A stretch of DNA of 64,000 bases. Source: SHVO01 sp964576515 (GTDB lineage: Bacteria; Pseudomonadota; Alphaproteobacteria; Rhodospirillales; Rhodospirillaceae). The position numbers and the translations under genes are program-made. The notes beneath the pieces were generated by a model. It did no database searches and was not told the origin of the DNA. It was given only the letters and a program-made list of their open reading frames with translations. Below, piece by piece: positions 25,243-33,008 of this stretch (position 1 is the stretch's first letter; every line of letters starts with the position of its first letter). Location of the stretch: positions 124,001 through 188,000 of the forward strand of contig CAZNUW010000004.1 of NCBI GenBank assembly GCA_964576515.1, written 5' to 3'.

Positions 25243-25299
25243 GCTTTATCAGCCTCCCCCGAAGGCAAAAAGCGTAGCCCAGTATTGTTCGGATTTCCA

Positions 25300-26925
25300 A
25301 TGGCGTCCTCGGGGCCTGCGGCCCGCCAACGTCTGATCGTTTTCGGTCTGTGTCTCGGCATCCCGCTCCTTTTCGCCGTGGCCGCGATGCTGCTGCGGCA
25401 GGACAACAATTGGGATCTCAGGAACTACCATTGGTATAATCCCTACGCGCTGCTGGAAGGCCGCATGGGCTTCGACCTCGGGCCCGCGCAGACGCCCGCC
25501 TATTACAACCCGCTTCTGGATGTGCCGTTCTTCCTGGCGGCCCAAGCGTTGCCGGCGCGCATCGTCTTTTTTCTGTTGAGCTTGGTCCAGGGCTGCAACT
25601 TCATCCTCCTGTTCCTGCTGGCGCGCCGGACGCTGCGTTTGCCGGAAACGGCCGCCGGCGCCGCGTGGGCGGCCGCGATCGCCATCACGGGGATGATCGG
25701 CGCGGGGCACATCGGCCTGATCGGCACGACGTTCTATGACAACGTGCTCAGCCTGTTCGTGCTGGGCGCGATGCTCATGGTCATATCGTCGGCGGACCTT
25801 CTCACGGTGGGTCCGATGAAAGCCGCGCTGGCGCGGGTCTTCGCCGCCGGTGTCCTGGTCGGGTTCGCGGTGGGGCTGAAGCTGCCGAGCCAGATCTTCG
25901 CGGTCGGCGTGTGTTTCGGTCTGTTGTTCATTCCGGGCGACGTCCTGCGGCGCTTCTGGCTGTCGTTTGTCTGCGGGCTCGGCATCATCGCCGGCTTCGC
26001 GGTGACCGGCGGATGGTGGATCGCGCGCATGTGGACCGATTTCCGCAATCCGCTGTTCCCCTATATGAACCACATCTTCAAATCGCCCTGGGGACGGATC
26101 GAGGATTACCGGGACGACCGCTTCTTGCCGAAAAGCCTGTGGGAGGCGGCCGCCTTTCCGTTCCGCTTCGTCGCCGACAGCAAGATCGCGAGCGAGATCT
26201 CCTTCGTCGATGGACGCATCGCGGTCGCATGCGTCGTGCTGGCCGTGACGGCCGCCGTTGTCTTGCTGCGCAAGCGCGCGCCGAACACGGCGGACGATGT
26301 CTTCACGGCCGATATCTTCGCGGTGCGTTATCTCGCCGCCGCTTCGGTACTGGCGTATGCGGCGTGGCTGGCCGTGTTCGCGATCTATCGCTACATCACG
26401 CCCTTGGAGATGCTGGCGCCGCTGGTGATCGTGATGGGCGTGGCGCTATGGCCTCTTCCGGGCAAAACGCGCGCGGCGGCGAGCGCGGCGCTTTTGCTGC
26501 TGGTCACGCTCACCATCCGGATCGACGAGGATTGGACGCGCAAGCCCTGGGAGCCTGGATTGGGTGGCGCGGTCGTGCAGGTGGACGCGCCGCCGTTCGC
26601 CGACCCCGCGCGCACCTTGATCCTGATGACGGGCCTCGCGCCCACGGCTTACGTCATACCGGCCTTCCCGCCGGAGATCGCCTTCCTGCGTCCGGTAAGC
26701 TATCTCGCGAACCCGGAACACGACACGTTGTTCATCCAGACGATCAAGGCGCGCATCGCCGCCCACGACGGCGACATCCTGGCGCTGATGCCGTCCTGGG
26801 ATCATGAATCGGCTGAAAAATTCCTGCCGATGCTGAACCTCGCGGCGGACCTCGAGGCCTGCCGTCCGCTACCGAATAACCTGGACGAGACCCTTGAACT
26901 CTGTCCGGTGACGAAGCTTCCATAG
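25300..26925 (+). CDS. Polytopic membrane protein, GT-C glycosyltransferase-like
   Basis: A 541-residue protein with about ten hydrophobic helices and a soluble C-terminal part (about residues 430-541). The first periplasmic loop has an acidic/aromatic segment DNNWDLRNYHWYNPYALLEG, where GT-C enzymes place their catalytic acid. That loop, the topology, and the GT2 and GtrA genes downstream point to transfer of a sugar from a polyprenyl-phosphate donor. The acceptor is unknown. ATG 25300 is chosen: upstream sequence in frame overlaps the divergent dehydratase. Confidence 0.7.
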   Translation: MASSGPAARQRLIVFGLCLGIPLLFAVAAMLLRQDNNWDLRNYHWYNPYALLEGRMGFDLGPAQTPAYYNPLLDVPFFLAAQALPARIVFFLLSLVQGCNFILLFLLARRTLRLPETAAGAAWAAAIAITGMIGAGHIGLIGTTFYDNVLSLFVLGAMLMVISSADLLTVGPMKAALARVFAAGVLVGFAVGLKLPSQIFAVGVCFGLLFIPGDVLRRFWLSFVCGLGIIAGFAVTGGWWIARMWTDFRNPLFPYMNHIFKSPWGRIEDYRDDRFLPKSLWEAAAFPFRFVADSKIASEISFVDGRIAVACVVLAVTAAVVLLRKRAPNTADDVFTADIFAVRYLAAASVLAYAAWLAVFAIYRYITPLEMLAPLVIVMGVALWPLPGKTRAAASAALLLLVTLTIRIDEDWTRKPWEPGLGGAVVQVDAPPFADPARTLILMTGLAPTAYVIPAFPPEIAFLRPVSYLANPEHDTLFIQTIKARIAAHDGDILALMPSWDHESAEKFLPMLNLAADLEACRPLPNNLDETLELCPVTKLP

Positions 26926-26977
26926 AGTCTGTTGTGTTCAAATTGAATCGAATGGTGCTGGAAACCTCTTTTTATTC

Positions 26978-27025
26978 GAGCCGGTTCTTATCGGAAAACC
27001 GCTCACACTTTTCCGGAACCGTCTC
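26978..27025. repeat. Palindromic interspersed repeat, copy 3
   Basis: Third copy of the 48-bp element, same orientation as the copies at 15182 and 15237, with TTAT bulge and 3' arm GAACCGTCTC. It sits in the 166-bp gap between the GT-C-like gene and the GT2 gene. The inner CGGAAAA/TTTTCCG stem is unchanged, whereas the outer 3' arm has drifted. Confidence 0.8.
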
Positions 27026-27091
27026 TAGCCGCACAGCGGTTCTGTGCATCCCTCCCGCGAAATGCTATTTCAACGCCTCGAAGGCAAAGCC

Positions 27092-28024
27092 ATGAAAACC
27101 GCCGTTCTCATCCCCTGCTACAACGAGGAAGCCGCCGTCGGCGCCGTGGTGCGCGACTTCCGCGCGGCGCTGCCGGACGCGACCGTGTACGTGTACGACA
27201 ACAACTCGCGCGACAAGACGGTGGAGGTCGCCGCCGCCGCGGGGGCCGTCGTGCGCCGCGAGCCGTTGCAGGGCAAAGGCAACGTCGTGCGGCGCATGTT
27301 CGCCGACATCGACGCAGACGTTTACGTGCTGGTCGACGGCGACGACACCTATCACGCGCCCAGCGCCCCCGTGCTGGTGGACAAGCTGGTGAGCGAACAG
27401 CTCGACATGGTGAACGCGCAGCGCATCTCAACCGCCGAGGCCGCCTATCGCCGCGGCCACGTGCTGGGCAATCGCCTGCTCACGGGCCTCGTCGGCGGCA
27501 TCTTCGGCAAGCGCACCGACGACATGCTGTCGGGTTATCGCGTGTTCTCGCGCCGGTTCGTGAAATCGTTCCCCGCGCTCGCCGGTGGATTCGAGATCGA
27601 AACGGAATTGACCGTGCATGCGCTGGAGATGCGCATGCCCTTCACGGAAGTGCCCACGCCCTACAAGGAGCGCCCGCCCGGTTCGATCAGCAAGTTGTCG
27701 ACCTACAAGGACGGCCTGCGCATCCTGTTCATGATCGGCAAGCTGGTGAAGGAGGAGCGGCCGATGCAGTCGTTCGGCGCGGCGGCGATTGCGCTCGCGC
27801 TTGTCTCAATCCTGCTCGCCTTTCCGATCATCCTGACCTACATCGACACCGGGCTGGTGCCGCGCCTTCCGACCGCGGTGTTGGCCGCGGCGCTCATGAT
27901 CCTTTCGTTCCTGGCGCTGACATGCGGGTTGATCCTCGATTCCGTGACCCGCGCGCGCCGCGAGGCGAAACGCCTTGCCTATATTTCCGTGCCGGCTCCG
28001 GGTAACGAGAGACACTCTCCGTGA
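27092..28024 (+). CDS. Glycosyltransferase family 2 (DPM/polyprenyl-phosphate type)
   Basis: A 310-residue GT-A enzyme with two C-terminal membrane helices (about 225-250 and 262-288). The nucleotide-sugar site starts at LIPCYNEEAAV, the DxD is in VDGDD (residues 81-85), and LSGYRVFSRRFVKSFP is the acceptor-side motif. This architecture is usual for enzymes that load a sugar onto undecaprenyl phosphate. A GtrA flippase overlaps its stop by 4 bases. ATG 27092 has AAGGC upstream; starts at 27044 and 27062 are possible but add no conserved sequence. Confidence 0.88.
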   Translation: MKTAVLIPCYNEEAAVGAVVRDFRAALPDATVYVYDNNSRDKTVEVAAAAGAVVRREPLQGKGNVVRRMFADIDADVYVLVDGDDTYHAPSAPVLVDKLVSEQLDMVNAQRISTAEAAYRRGHVLGNRLLTGLVGGIFGKRTDDMLSGYRVFSRRFVKSFPALAGGFEIETELTVHALEMRMPFTEVPTPYKERPPGSISKLSTYKDGLRILFMIGKLVKEERPMQSFGAAAIALALVSILLAFPIILTYIDTGLVPRLPTAVLAAALMILSFLALTCGLILDSVTRARREAKRLAYISVPAPGNERHSP

Positions 28025-28425
28025 ACGATGCGCCGCGCAGCGCCGCCCAGCAATTGTTGCGGTTCGCGTTGGTCGGCGCGGCGGGGTTCTTCGTCGACGC
28101 GGGCGCGCTGACGCTTGCGACGAAGGGCTTCGGTCTCGATCTCTATAGCGGGCGCGTCTTCTCCTATCTTTGCGCCGCGACCTTCACGTGGATCTGCAAC
28201 CGGCGTTTCACCTTCACCGGCATCGATCACCGCCCGGCGGCGGTGCAATGGCTACGCTTCCTGGGCGCGAATGCCTTGGGCGGCGCGGTCAACTACGGGG
28301 TTTACGCCGCCCTCGTCACCTTCAGCGCGATCGGCGCGGCGTATCCCGTGATCGGCGTCGCGGTGGGTTCGGCCGCGGGTCTGATCTTCAATTTCGCCAT
28401 CAGCAAGTTCTGGGTCTTCCGCTAG
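28021..28425 (+). CDS. GtrA family membrane protein
   Basis: A 134-residue protein with four membrane helices and the family hallmarks LLRFALVGAAGFFVDAG, FTWICNRRFTFTG and FNFAISKFWVFR. GtrA proteins are thought to flip polyprenyl-phosphate-linked sugars. GTG start inside the GT2 stop (GTGA). Together with the GT2 and the GT-C-like protein it makes a load, flip and transfer set for modifying a surface glycan or lipid. Confidence 0.9.
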   Translation: MNDAPRSAAQQLLRFALVGAAGFFVDAGALTLATKGFGLDLYSGRVFSYLCAATFTWICNRRFTFTGIDHRPAAVQWLRFLGANALGGAVNYGVYAALVTFSAIGAAYPVIGVAVGSAAGLIFNFAISKFWVFR

Positions 28426-28531
28426 CGCGCCTCTTCGGCGTCGGCGTGTTTGCCCCAATCTTGCCACCTCCTCGCGAAACCACGGCCACAGTGCCTGCGT
28501 TTCTATTGCGATGCTGTCATTGGAGGATCAC

Positions 28532-28789
28532 ATGAAACGTGTTGTGAAACATGCGGCGCTTGCGTCGCTGGTTGTTGTTGCGCTCGCCGGTTGCGGTGAA
28601 ACCCGCGGTGAACGCGCGCTGACAGGCGGCGCCATCGGCGCCGGCGCGGCGGCGGTTGGCGGCGCGGTTCTCGGCTACAATCCCTTGACGGGCGCGCTGA
28701 TCGGCGGCGCCGCGGGCGCCGTGGGCGGTGCGATGACGAAGGGCAACGAGTGCGACGACGCGCGCGACCGCCCGACCGGCCGCTGCTAG
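28532..28789 (+). CDS. Small lipoprotein with glycine zipper
   Basis: An 85-residue protein with a lipobox (VALAGCG), then a Gly-zipper stretch of alternating Gly/Ala (GGAIGAGAAAVGGAVLG ... GALIGGAAGAVGGAM) that can form membrane-inserted helices, and a short polar tail with two Cys. A strong GGAGG RBS lies before ATG 28532, so the in-frame ATG at 28511 is not used. Resembles OsmB/YMGG-type envelope stress lipoproteins. Confidence 0.78.
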   Translation: MKRVVKHAALASLVVVALAGCGETRGERALTGGAIGAGAAAVGGAVLGYNPLTGALIGGAAGAVGGAMTKGNECDDARDRPTGRC

Positions 28790-28812
28790 ACTTCTCTTGA
28801 GTAGGCGTTACG

Positions 28813-28842
28813 GCGAGCGCGCGAAAACCATCGCGCGCTCGC
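28813..28842. terminator. Strong GC hairpin after the glycine-zipper lipoprotein gene
   Basis: Perfect 12-bp stem GCGAGCGCGCGA/TCGCGCGCTCGC with a 6-base loop (AAACCA), 24 bases after the stop. There is no T tract, so it may stabilise the mRNA end or assist Rho-dependent termination. Confidence 0.4.
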
Positions 28843-28949
28843 GCTGTGCGCGACATGTGCGCGGCAAATGACCTTTTTCCCGCCATCGTTCCGCCGCACG
28901 GCCCTGGCTGAATCGTCCTCACCCGAAAAGTCTTTGAAGGATGTACGCC

Positions 28950-29345
28950 ATGACCTTTCGCACGCTGAAATACTTGACGCCCGCCTTCGCCGTATTGGTG
29001 TTCGCGGGTCTCTCCGCGGCGCCGGCAAGCGCGGCGCCGTTGCAAAAAGCGGTGTTCGATACAGCGACGGCGCAATCGGCGCATGTCACGCTTGTCGATG
29101 ACCGTAACCGCGGACGGCATTGGCGCGGCGACCGCGGGCGTGATCGTCATTGGCGCGGGCGCGGGCGCGACCACGATCGGCGCTATTCGCGCGGCGGCTA
29201 CTATCGTCCGTATTATCCGCCGTACCGCCCGCCGCGTTACGTCTATGCGCCGCCCGCTTACTATTATCCCTACGAGCCCTATTACCCGTACACCGGCTAC
29301 TTCAGCTATTCGTCGCCGGGCTTGGGATTCTCTTTCGGCTATTAA
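28950..29345 (+). CDS. Exported Arg/Tyr/Pro-rich small protein
   Basis: A 131-residue protein with a signal peptide cleaved near ASAAP. It then has an Arg/Asp/Gly/His tract with HWRGDRGRDRHWRGRGR repeats, followed by a Tyr/Pro-rich C-terminus (YYRPYYPPYRPPRY, PYEPYYPYTGYF). It is low complexity and likely disordered. GAAGGA 9 bases before ATG 28950 favours that start over 28941. Similar exported Tyr-rich proteins are common in alphaproteobacteria without known function. Confidence 0.7.
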   Translation: MTFRTLKYLTPAFAVLVFAGLSAAPASAAPLQKAVFDTATAQSAHVTLVDDRNRGRHWRGDRGRDRHWRGRGRDHDRRYSRGGYYRPYYPPYRPPRYVYAPPAYYYPYEPYYPYTGYFSYSSPGLGFSFGY

Positions 29346-29364
29346 GTGAAGAATCTTCGTCACG

Positions 29365-29400
29365 AAGGGACGCCGGCGTTTTTCCGGCGTCCCTTTTGTT
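29365..29400 (+). terminator. Rho-independent terminator after the Tyr-rich exported protein
   Basis: A 12-bp stem AAGGGACGCCGG/CCGGCGTCCCTT with loop CGTTTTT, followed by TTGTTTGT. It starts 20 bases after the stop codon. Confidence 0.85.
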
Positions 29401-29582
29401 TGTCTTTTCATCGTGCTCCCTGCGCACGCGATGCGCGCAAGACGCGCACGGAACCAAACCATTGGGCAGGCGTTTGTTTGGCGCGCGTTGGAAAAGTCGC
29501 GCGAAGAACAAGCGATGAGCCGCCGCCCGCGTGTGGAAACGCCGGCACGCACCTCAGGCCGCCGTCACAGAGGACGTCACGA

Positions 29583-30020
29583 ATGTTCGATCGCCATGCC
29601 TTGCGCCATCTCTCGTATGCGTGCGCCGCCGCGCTTTCCGTCTTCGCGCTCAGTGCCTGTTCGGATCCTGTGCCCGACGCCGCCGCATCCCCGGCGCCCG
29701 TAGCACCGCTTCCCGCGACAAAGCTCGCGCTCGGCGGCGGCGCCGAGTTTCCGATCTACAAGGACACCTCAAGCGAGGTCGCCGAGGGCGCGCGTCTCTA
29801 CGGCTGGAAGCGCTGCGCGGAGTGTCACTCCGACGGCGGCGTGATTCTCGGCGCGGGCAACGGCAACATCGACACCATCGCCACGGCCATTCGCGACGGC
29901 CGCCCCGGCGGCATGCCCGCCTACAGCGGCAAGCTCACCGACGCGCAGATCTGGCAACTGGCCGCCTTCGTCAAAGCGCTCGACGCGATGCACGACAGCG
30001 CAACGGTATCGAGCGATTAA
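29583..30020 (+). CDS. Lipoprotein monoheme cytochrome c
   Basis: A 145-residue class I cytochrome c. The lipobox is LSAC (C26), followed by an Ala/Pro-rich tether. The heme site is C78-A-E-C81-H82, and the likely distal methionine is in GRPGGMPAYSGKL; the C-terminal helix is DAQIWQLAAFVKAL. It should be membrane-tethered in the periplasm as an electron carrier. No oxidase or dehydrogenase partner is next to it. It begins 182 bp after a terminator, so it has its own promoter. Confidence 0.88.
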   Translation: MFDRHALRHLSYACAAALSVFALSACSDPVPDAAASPAPVAPLPATKLALGGGAEFPIYKDTSSEVAEGARLYGWKRCAECHSDGGVILGAGNGNIDTIATAIRDGRPGGMPAYSGKLTDAQIWQLAAFVKALDAMHDSATVSSD

Positions 30021-30046
30021 GGTTTGGTGCGACACGACCGTCGCAA

Positions 30047-30082
30047 ACAAAAAAGGCCCGCACCGCGTGCGAGCCTTCTTTA
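30047..30082. terminator. Bidirectional terminator between cytochrome c and tRNA-Ala
   Basis: Stem AAGGCCCGCAC/GTGCGAGCCTT (one G/A mismatch) with loop CGC, with six A on the left and TCTTT on the right. It can end the cytochrome transcript on the plus strand and the tRNA transcript on the minus strand. Confidence 0.75.
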
Positions 30083-30087
30083 GGTGA

Positions 30088-30163
30088 TGGTGGAGCTGGA
30101 CGGAATCGAACCGACGACCTCTACAATGCCATCGTAGCGCTCTCCCAACTGAGCTACAGCCCC
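30088..30163 (-). tRNA. tRNA-Ala (anticodon GGC)
   Basis: A 76-nt cloverleaf on the minus strand. The acceptor arms are GGGGCTG and CAGCTCC; the D arm is GCTCAGTTGGGAGAGC; the anticodon loop is ATGGCAT (GGC) on stem CTACG/TGTAG; the T loop is GGTTCGATTCC. The 3' CCA is encoded. It reads alanine codons GCC and GCU. Confidence 0.97.
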
Positions 30164-30321
30164 ATGCCCATCAAGCATTTCCCGTTTTCACAGGAACCGC
30201 GCGAAGTTTGTATCTAGGGATGCCCCCGCGCGGGGTCTCTTTGAAGTGCGCGGAAGGTATGAATTCATCCGCGCGGTAGCAAGCTAAATCTCGCTCGCCA
30301 AATCCGATTGTGCCGGAGGAC

Positions 30322-30657
30322 TTACGCTTCGTCCTTTTCCACCGGGACTTCGACGTCGTCATCGTCCTCGCCGAGGTCGGACGTATCCTCGATCATGTCC
30401 TCGTCCTCGTCGTCGGCGTCGTCGTCTATCACGTCATCGTCGTCGCTCGGCGCGGCTTTGGGCGCGGCCTTACTGGCGGCGAGGTTGGCGGCTTTCTCGC
30501 GGTCTTCGGCCGACGGGCGGCGCGACGCCTTGAAGATCACCGGACGGGCGTTCGCCGTGCCGCACTTCGGGCAGATGCCCGGTTGCTTATTCAGGTCGTA
30601 GAACCGCGCGCCGCAGCTCTCGCAGGTCAGCTTCATGCCCAGATCGACTTTGGCCAC
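30322..30657 (-). CDS. TIGR02300-type zinc-ribbon protein with acidic tail
   Basis: A 111-residue protein with two CxxC pairs (C12/C15 and C29/C32) around the hallmark GARFYDLNKQP, then a basic segment and a very acidic tail of Asp/Glu from about residue 70. This matches a family found nearly only in alphaproteobacteria, normally upstream of aroA as here. GTG 30657 is chosen: it has GGAGG 8 bases upstream and matches the family's N-terminus. The longer ATG frame to 30741 adds unrelated sequence. Function unknown. Confidence 0.85.
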   Translation of the reverse strand: MAKVDLGMKLTCESCGARFYDLNKQPGICPKCGTANARPVIFKASRRPSAEDREKAANLAASKAAPKAAPSDDDDVIDDDADDEDEDMIEDTSDLGEDDDDVEVPVEKDEA

Positions 30658-30881
30658 GCCTCGTCCTCCGTTCGTGTCTCGTCCCGCACCTCTAAACGCC
30701 GCTGGATGGGCGCTGGTTCGCGGGGCAGGGGCATTTGCCATGCCCGGGCCCGCGCGTCAAACCGAAAGCGCGTCAAACCGAAAAAGCCCTTGGATTCCCG
30801 CCCGGTGTCCGGCCCCGGGGCGGGGCGGCCACCCGTCCTCCGTAGCGCCGCGCGGTGGAGGATGCTAAGCACCCGGCCACC

Positions 30882-32225
30882 ATGCACAGTAACGCCGCGT
30901 CCTTAAAGGCCGTCTCGGCCAAAGCGAAGCCTCTGTCGGGCGCCATTTCGGTGCCGGGCGACAAGTCCATCTCCCATCGCGCGCTGATGATGGGCGCGCT
31001 CGCGGTGGGCGAAACCGCGATCACGGGCCTGTTGACGGGCGAGGACGTGTTACGCACCGCCGCGGCGATGCGGGCGCTTGGGGCGGACGTTGTCCAGGAC
31101 GGGGCGCTTTGGCGGGTGCGCGGGCGCGGTGTCGGCGGGCTGCGCGAGCCGGCGGATGTGCTCGATATGGGTAATTCCGGGACCGCCGCGCGCCTAATTG
31201 CGGGTCTTCTTTCCGCCTATCCCTTCACCAGTTTCCTCACGGGCGACGCCTCGCTGCGCGGCCGGCCCATGGACCGGGTCATCCGGCCCTTGAGCCAGAC
31301 CGGGGCGCGGTTTGTGTCCCGCGCGGGGGGCAGGCTGCCCATGGCGATCACGGGGTCCGGCCTGGCCGGCCCTCTTTCTTATGTGTCGCCCATCGCCTCG
31401 GCCCAGGTGAAATCGGCGGTGCTGTTCGCCGGCCTGCATGCGCCCGGCGTCACCACCGTGACCGAACCGGCGGCCAGCCGCGACCATACGGAGCGCATGC
31501 TGCGCTACTTCGGGGCGGATGTGACGGCGTCGACCGCCGCGGACGGCGCTTATACGGTACGTCTCAAAGGGCAGCCCGAACTCACCGGCCGGCCGGTGGT
31601 CGTGCCGGGCGATCCCTCGTCGGCCGCGTTCCCCGTCGTGGCTGCGATCCTGGTTCCGGGATCGGCTGTAACCATTTCCAACGTCGGGATGAATCCCCTG
31701 CGGACGGGCCTTTTCACGACCTTGAAGGAGATGGGCGCGGATATCACTTTCGCCAATCCGCGCGAGGAAGCCGGCGAGCCGGTGGCGGATCTGATCGTGA
31801 AAAGCTCGAAGCTTCATGGTGTTACGGTGCCGGCCGCGCGCGCGCCCGCGATGATCGACGAGTATCCCATCCTCGCGGTAGCGGCCGCTTTTGCGTCCGG
31901 CGAAACGCGGATGGAAGGCTTGGCGGAGCTGCGGGTGAAGGAAAGCGACCGCCTGACCGCCATGGCGGAAGGCCTGGAGTCCTGCGGGATTAGCGGGCGA
32001 GTCGAAGGCGACACTTTAACGGTGCGGGGCGGGACGGCGCGGGCGAGCAATGGCGCGCCCATCGCGGTCAATCTCGATCACCGGATCGCCATGTCGTTCC
32101 TGGTGCTGGGGATGGCGGCGGAGGGCGCTGTCGTGGTGGACGACGCCACGGCGATCGCGACCAGCTTTCCGGGGTTCACGGCCCTGATGAACGGCCTCGG
32201 CGCGGATATCCAGGAAATACAATGA
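30882..32225 (+). CDS. aroA: 3-phosphoshikimate 1-carboxyvinyltransferase (EPSP synthase)
   Basis: A 447-residue enzyme transferring enolpyruvyl to shikimate-3-phosphate in aromatic amino-acid synthesis. Motifs are PGDKSISHRAL (residues 25-35), GNSGTAARLIAGLL, the TGDASLRGRPMDR loop, RVKESDRLTAMAEGL and DHRIAMSFLV. The phosphate-loop variant (MDMGNSGTAARL) with SLRGRPM is that of class II-like alphaproteobacterial AroA. ATG 30882 is preferred; GTG 30855 would add nine residues. First gene of the aroA-cmk-rpsA cluster. Confidence 0.95.
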   Translation: MHSNAASLKAVSAKAKPLSGAISVPGDKSISHRALMMGALAVGETAITGLLTGEDVLRTAAAMRALGADVVQDGALWRVRGRGVGGLREPADVLDMGNSGTAARLIAGLLSAYPFTSFLTGDASLRGRPMDRVIRPLSQTGARFVSRAGGRLPMAITGSGLAGPLSYVSPIASAQVKSAVLFAGLHAPGVTTVTEPAASRDHTERMLRYFGADVTASTAADGAYTVRLKGQPELTGRPVVVPGDPSSAAFPVVAAILVPGSAVTISNVGMNPLRTGLFTTLKEMGADITFANPREEAGEPVADLIVKSSKLHGVTVPAARAPAMIDEYPILAVAAAFASGETRMEGLAELRVKESDRLTAMAEGLESCGISGRVEGDTLTVRGGTARASNGAPIAVNLDHRIAMSFLVLGMAAEGAVVVDDATAIATSFPGFTALMNGLGADIQEIQ

Positions 32226-32235
32226 AATCAGGCCT

Positions 32236-32260
32236 AAAAATTATCTCTGAGATAATTTTT
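32236..32260. repeat. Perfect AT-rich palindrome between aroA and cmk
   Basis: Arms of 12 bp (AAAAATTATCTC/GAGATAATTTTT) with a single central T. It contains the 19-mer AATTATCTCTGAGATAATT, which occurs twice more downstream of rpsA. It starts 11 bases after the aroA stop and ends just before the cmk RBS (GGGGAAGGGG). Could be an operator or a dispersed repeat. Confidence 0.75.
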
Positions 32261-32280
32261 CGGGGAAGGGGCGCCGGGAT

Positions 32281-32907
32281 ATGATTATCGCCATCGACGG
32301 GCCGGCGGCGTCCGGGAAGGGCACCCTGGCCCGCCGAATCGCCGCCGAGATGGGCATTCCCTATCTCGATACGGGCTCGCTCTATCGCGCCGTGGGGCTG
32401 TTCACGATCCGCCGGGGCGGCGATCCGGCCGACGCGACCGATGCGATCGCGGCGGCTAATGAGTTGAATATCAATGATTTTACGCCCCAGGATTTGCGCA
32501 CGGAGGACGCCGGGAACGCGGCCTCGAAGGTCGCTGCCATCCCGGGCGTGCGCGCGGCGCTGCTCGCCTATCAACGCGCCTTTGCCGCCAAGCCCGGCGG
32601 GGCGGTGATGGACGGCCGGGACATCGGCACGGTGGTCTGCCCGGGCGCCGACGCGAAGATCTTCGTGACCGCCAGCCTGGAGGTCCGGGTTCAGCGCCGG
32701 ATCAAAGAGTTGCGGGAAAAGGGCGAATCCGTTAATGAGCAGCGCGTCTGGGAGGACATGGCGGCCCGGGATGCGCGCGATTCTGATCGCAGCGTCGCAC
32801 CGCTGAAGCCCGCAGACGACGCGTTCGTTCTCGATACGTCGCAGATGAACGCGGACGAGGCCTTGGCCTCCGCCACGGCTTTTATTGTTTCAAAGAAGAA
32901 GACTTGA
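32281..32907 (+). CDS. cmk: Cytidylate kinase
   Basis: A 208-residue (d)CMP kinase. The P-loop GPAASGKGT is at residues 7-15, YLDTGSLYR is the acceptor-site segment, DGRDIGTVV the nucleotide-binding motif, and RRIKELREKGE the lid. Length is slightly short of the usual 215-230 but all motifs are present. It produces CDP for RNA, DNA and lipid synthesis. The RBS is GGGGAAGGGG. The 55-bp gap after aroA holds only the palindrome. Confidence 0.95.
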   Translation: MIIAIDGPAASGKGTLARRIAAEMGIPYLDTGSLYRAVGLFTIRRGGDPADATDAIAAANELNINDFTPQDLRTEDAGNAASKVAAIPGVRAALLAYQRAFAAKPGGAVMDGRDIGTVVCPGADAKIFVTASLEVRVQRRIKELREKGESVNEQRVWEDMAARDARDSDRSVAPLKPADDAFVLDTSQMNADEALASATAFIVSKKKT

Positions 32908-32910
32908 AAG

Positions 32911-32978
32911 CGGTACCTCGGGGATTGTCCCGAAGCCGCTGATGACCACGGAAGACCTCCGGAACCAACCGGTGGCCT
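32911..32978 (+). promoter_or_regulatory. Structured leader upstream of rpsA
   Basis: The 101-base gap before rpsA can fold into two nested hairpins. The first is CGG...CGGG-GATTGT-CCCG...CCG (32911-32938). The second is CCAC...CCGG-AACCAA-CCGG-TGG (32946-32975). In other bacteria S1 represses its own mRNA through structured leaders. A similar role is plausible here but not shown. Confidence 0.4.
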
Positions 32979-33008
32979 GGATCAGAAGAACGACTGAAAG
33001 GACTTTTA

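Noticed and set aside
32236..32260. Palindrome as the intrinsic terminator of aroA
   Set aside because: With one central base the RNA hairpin would have to open several pairs to form a loop and is AT-rich. Identical copies elsewhere argue for a DNA site or repeat instead.
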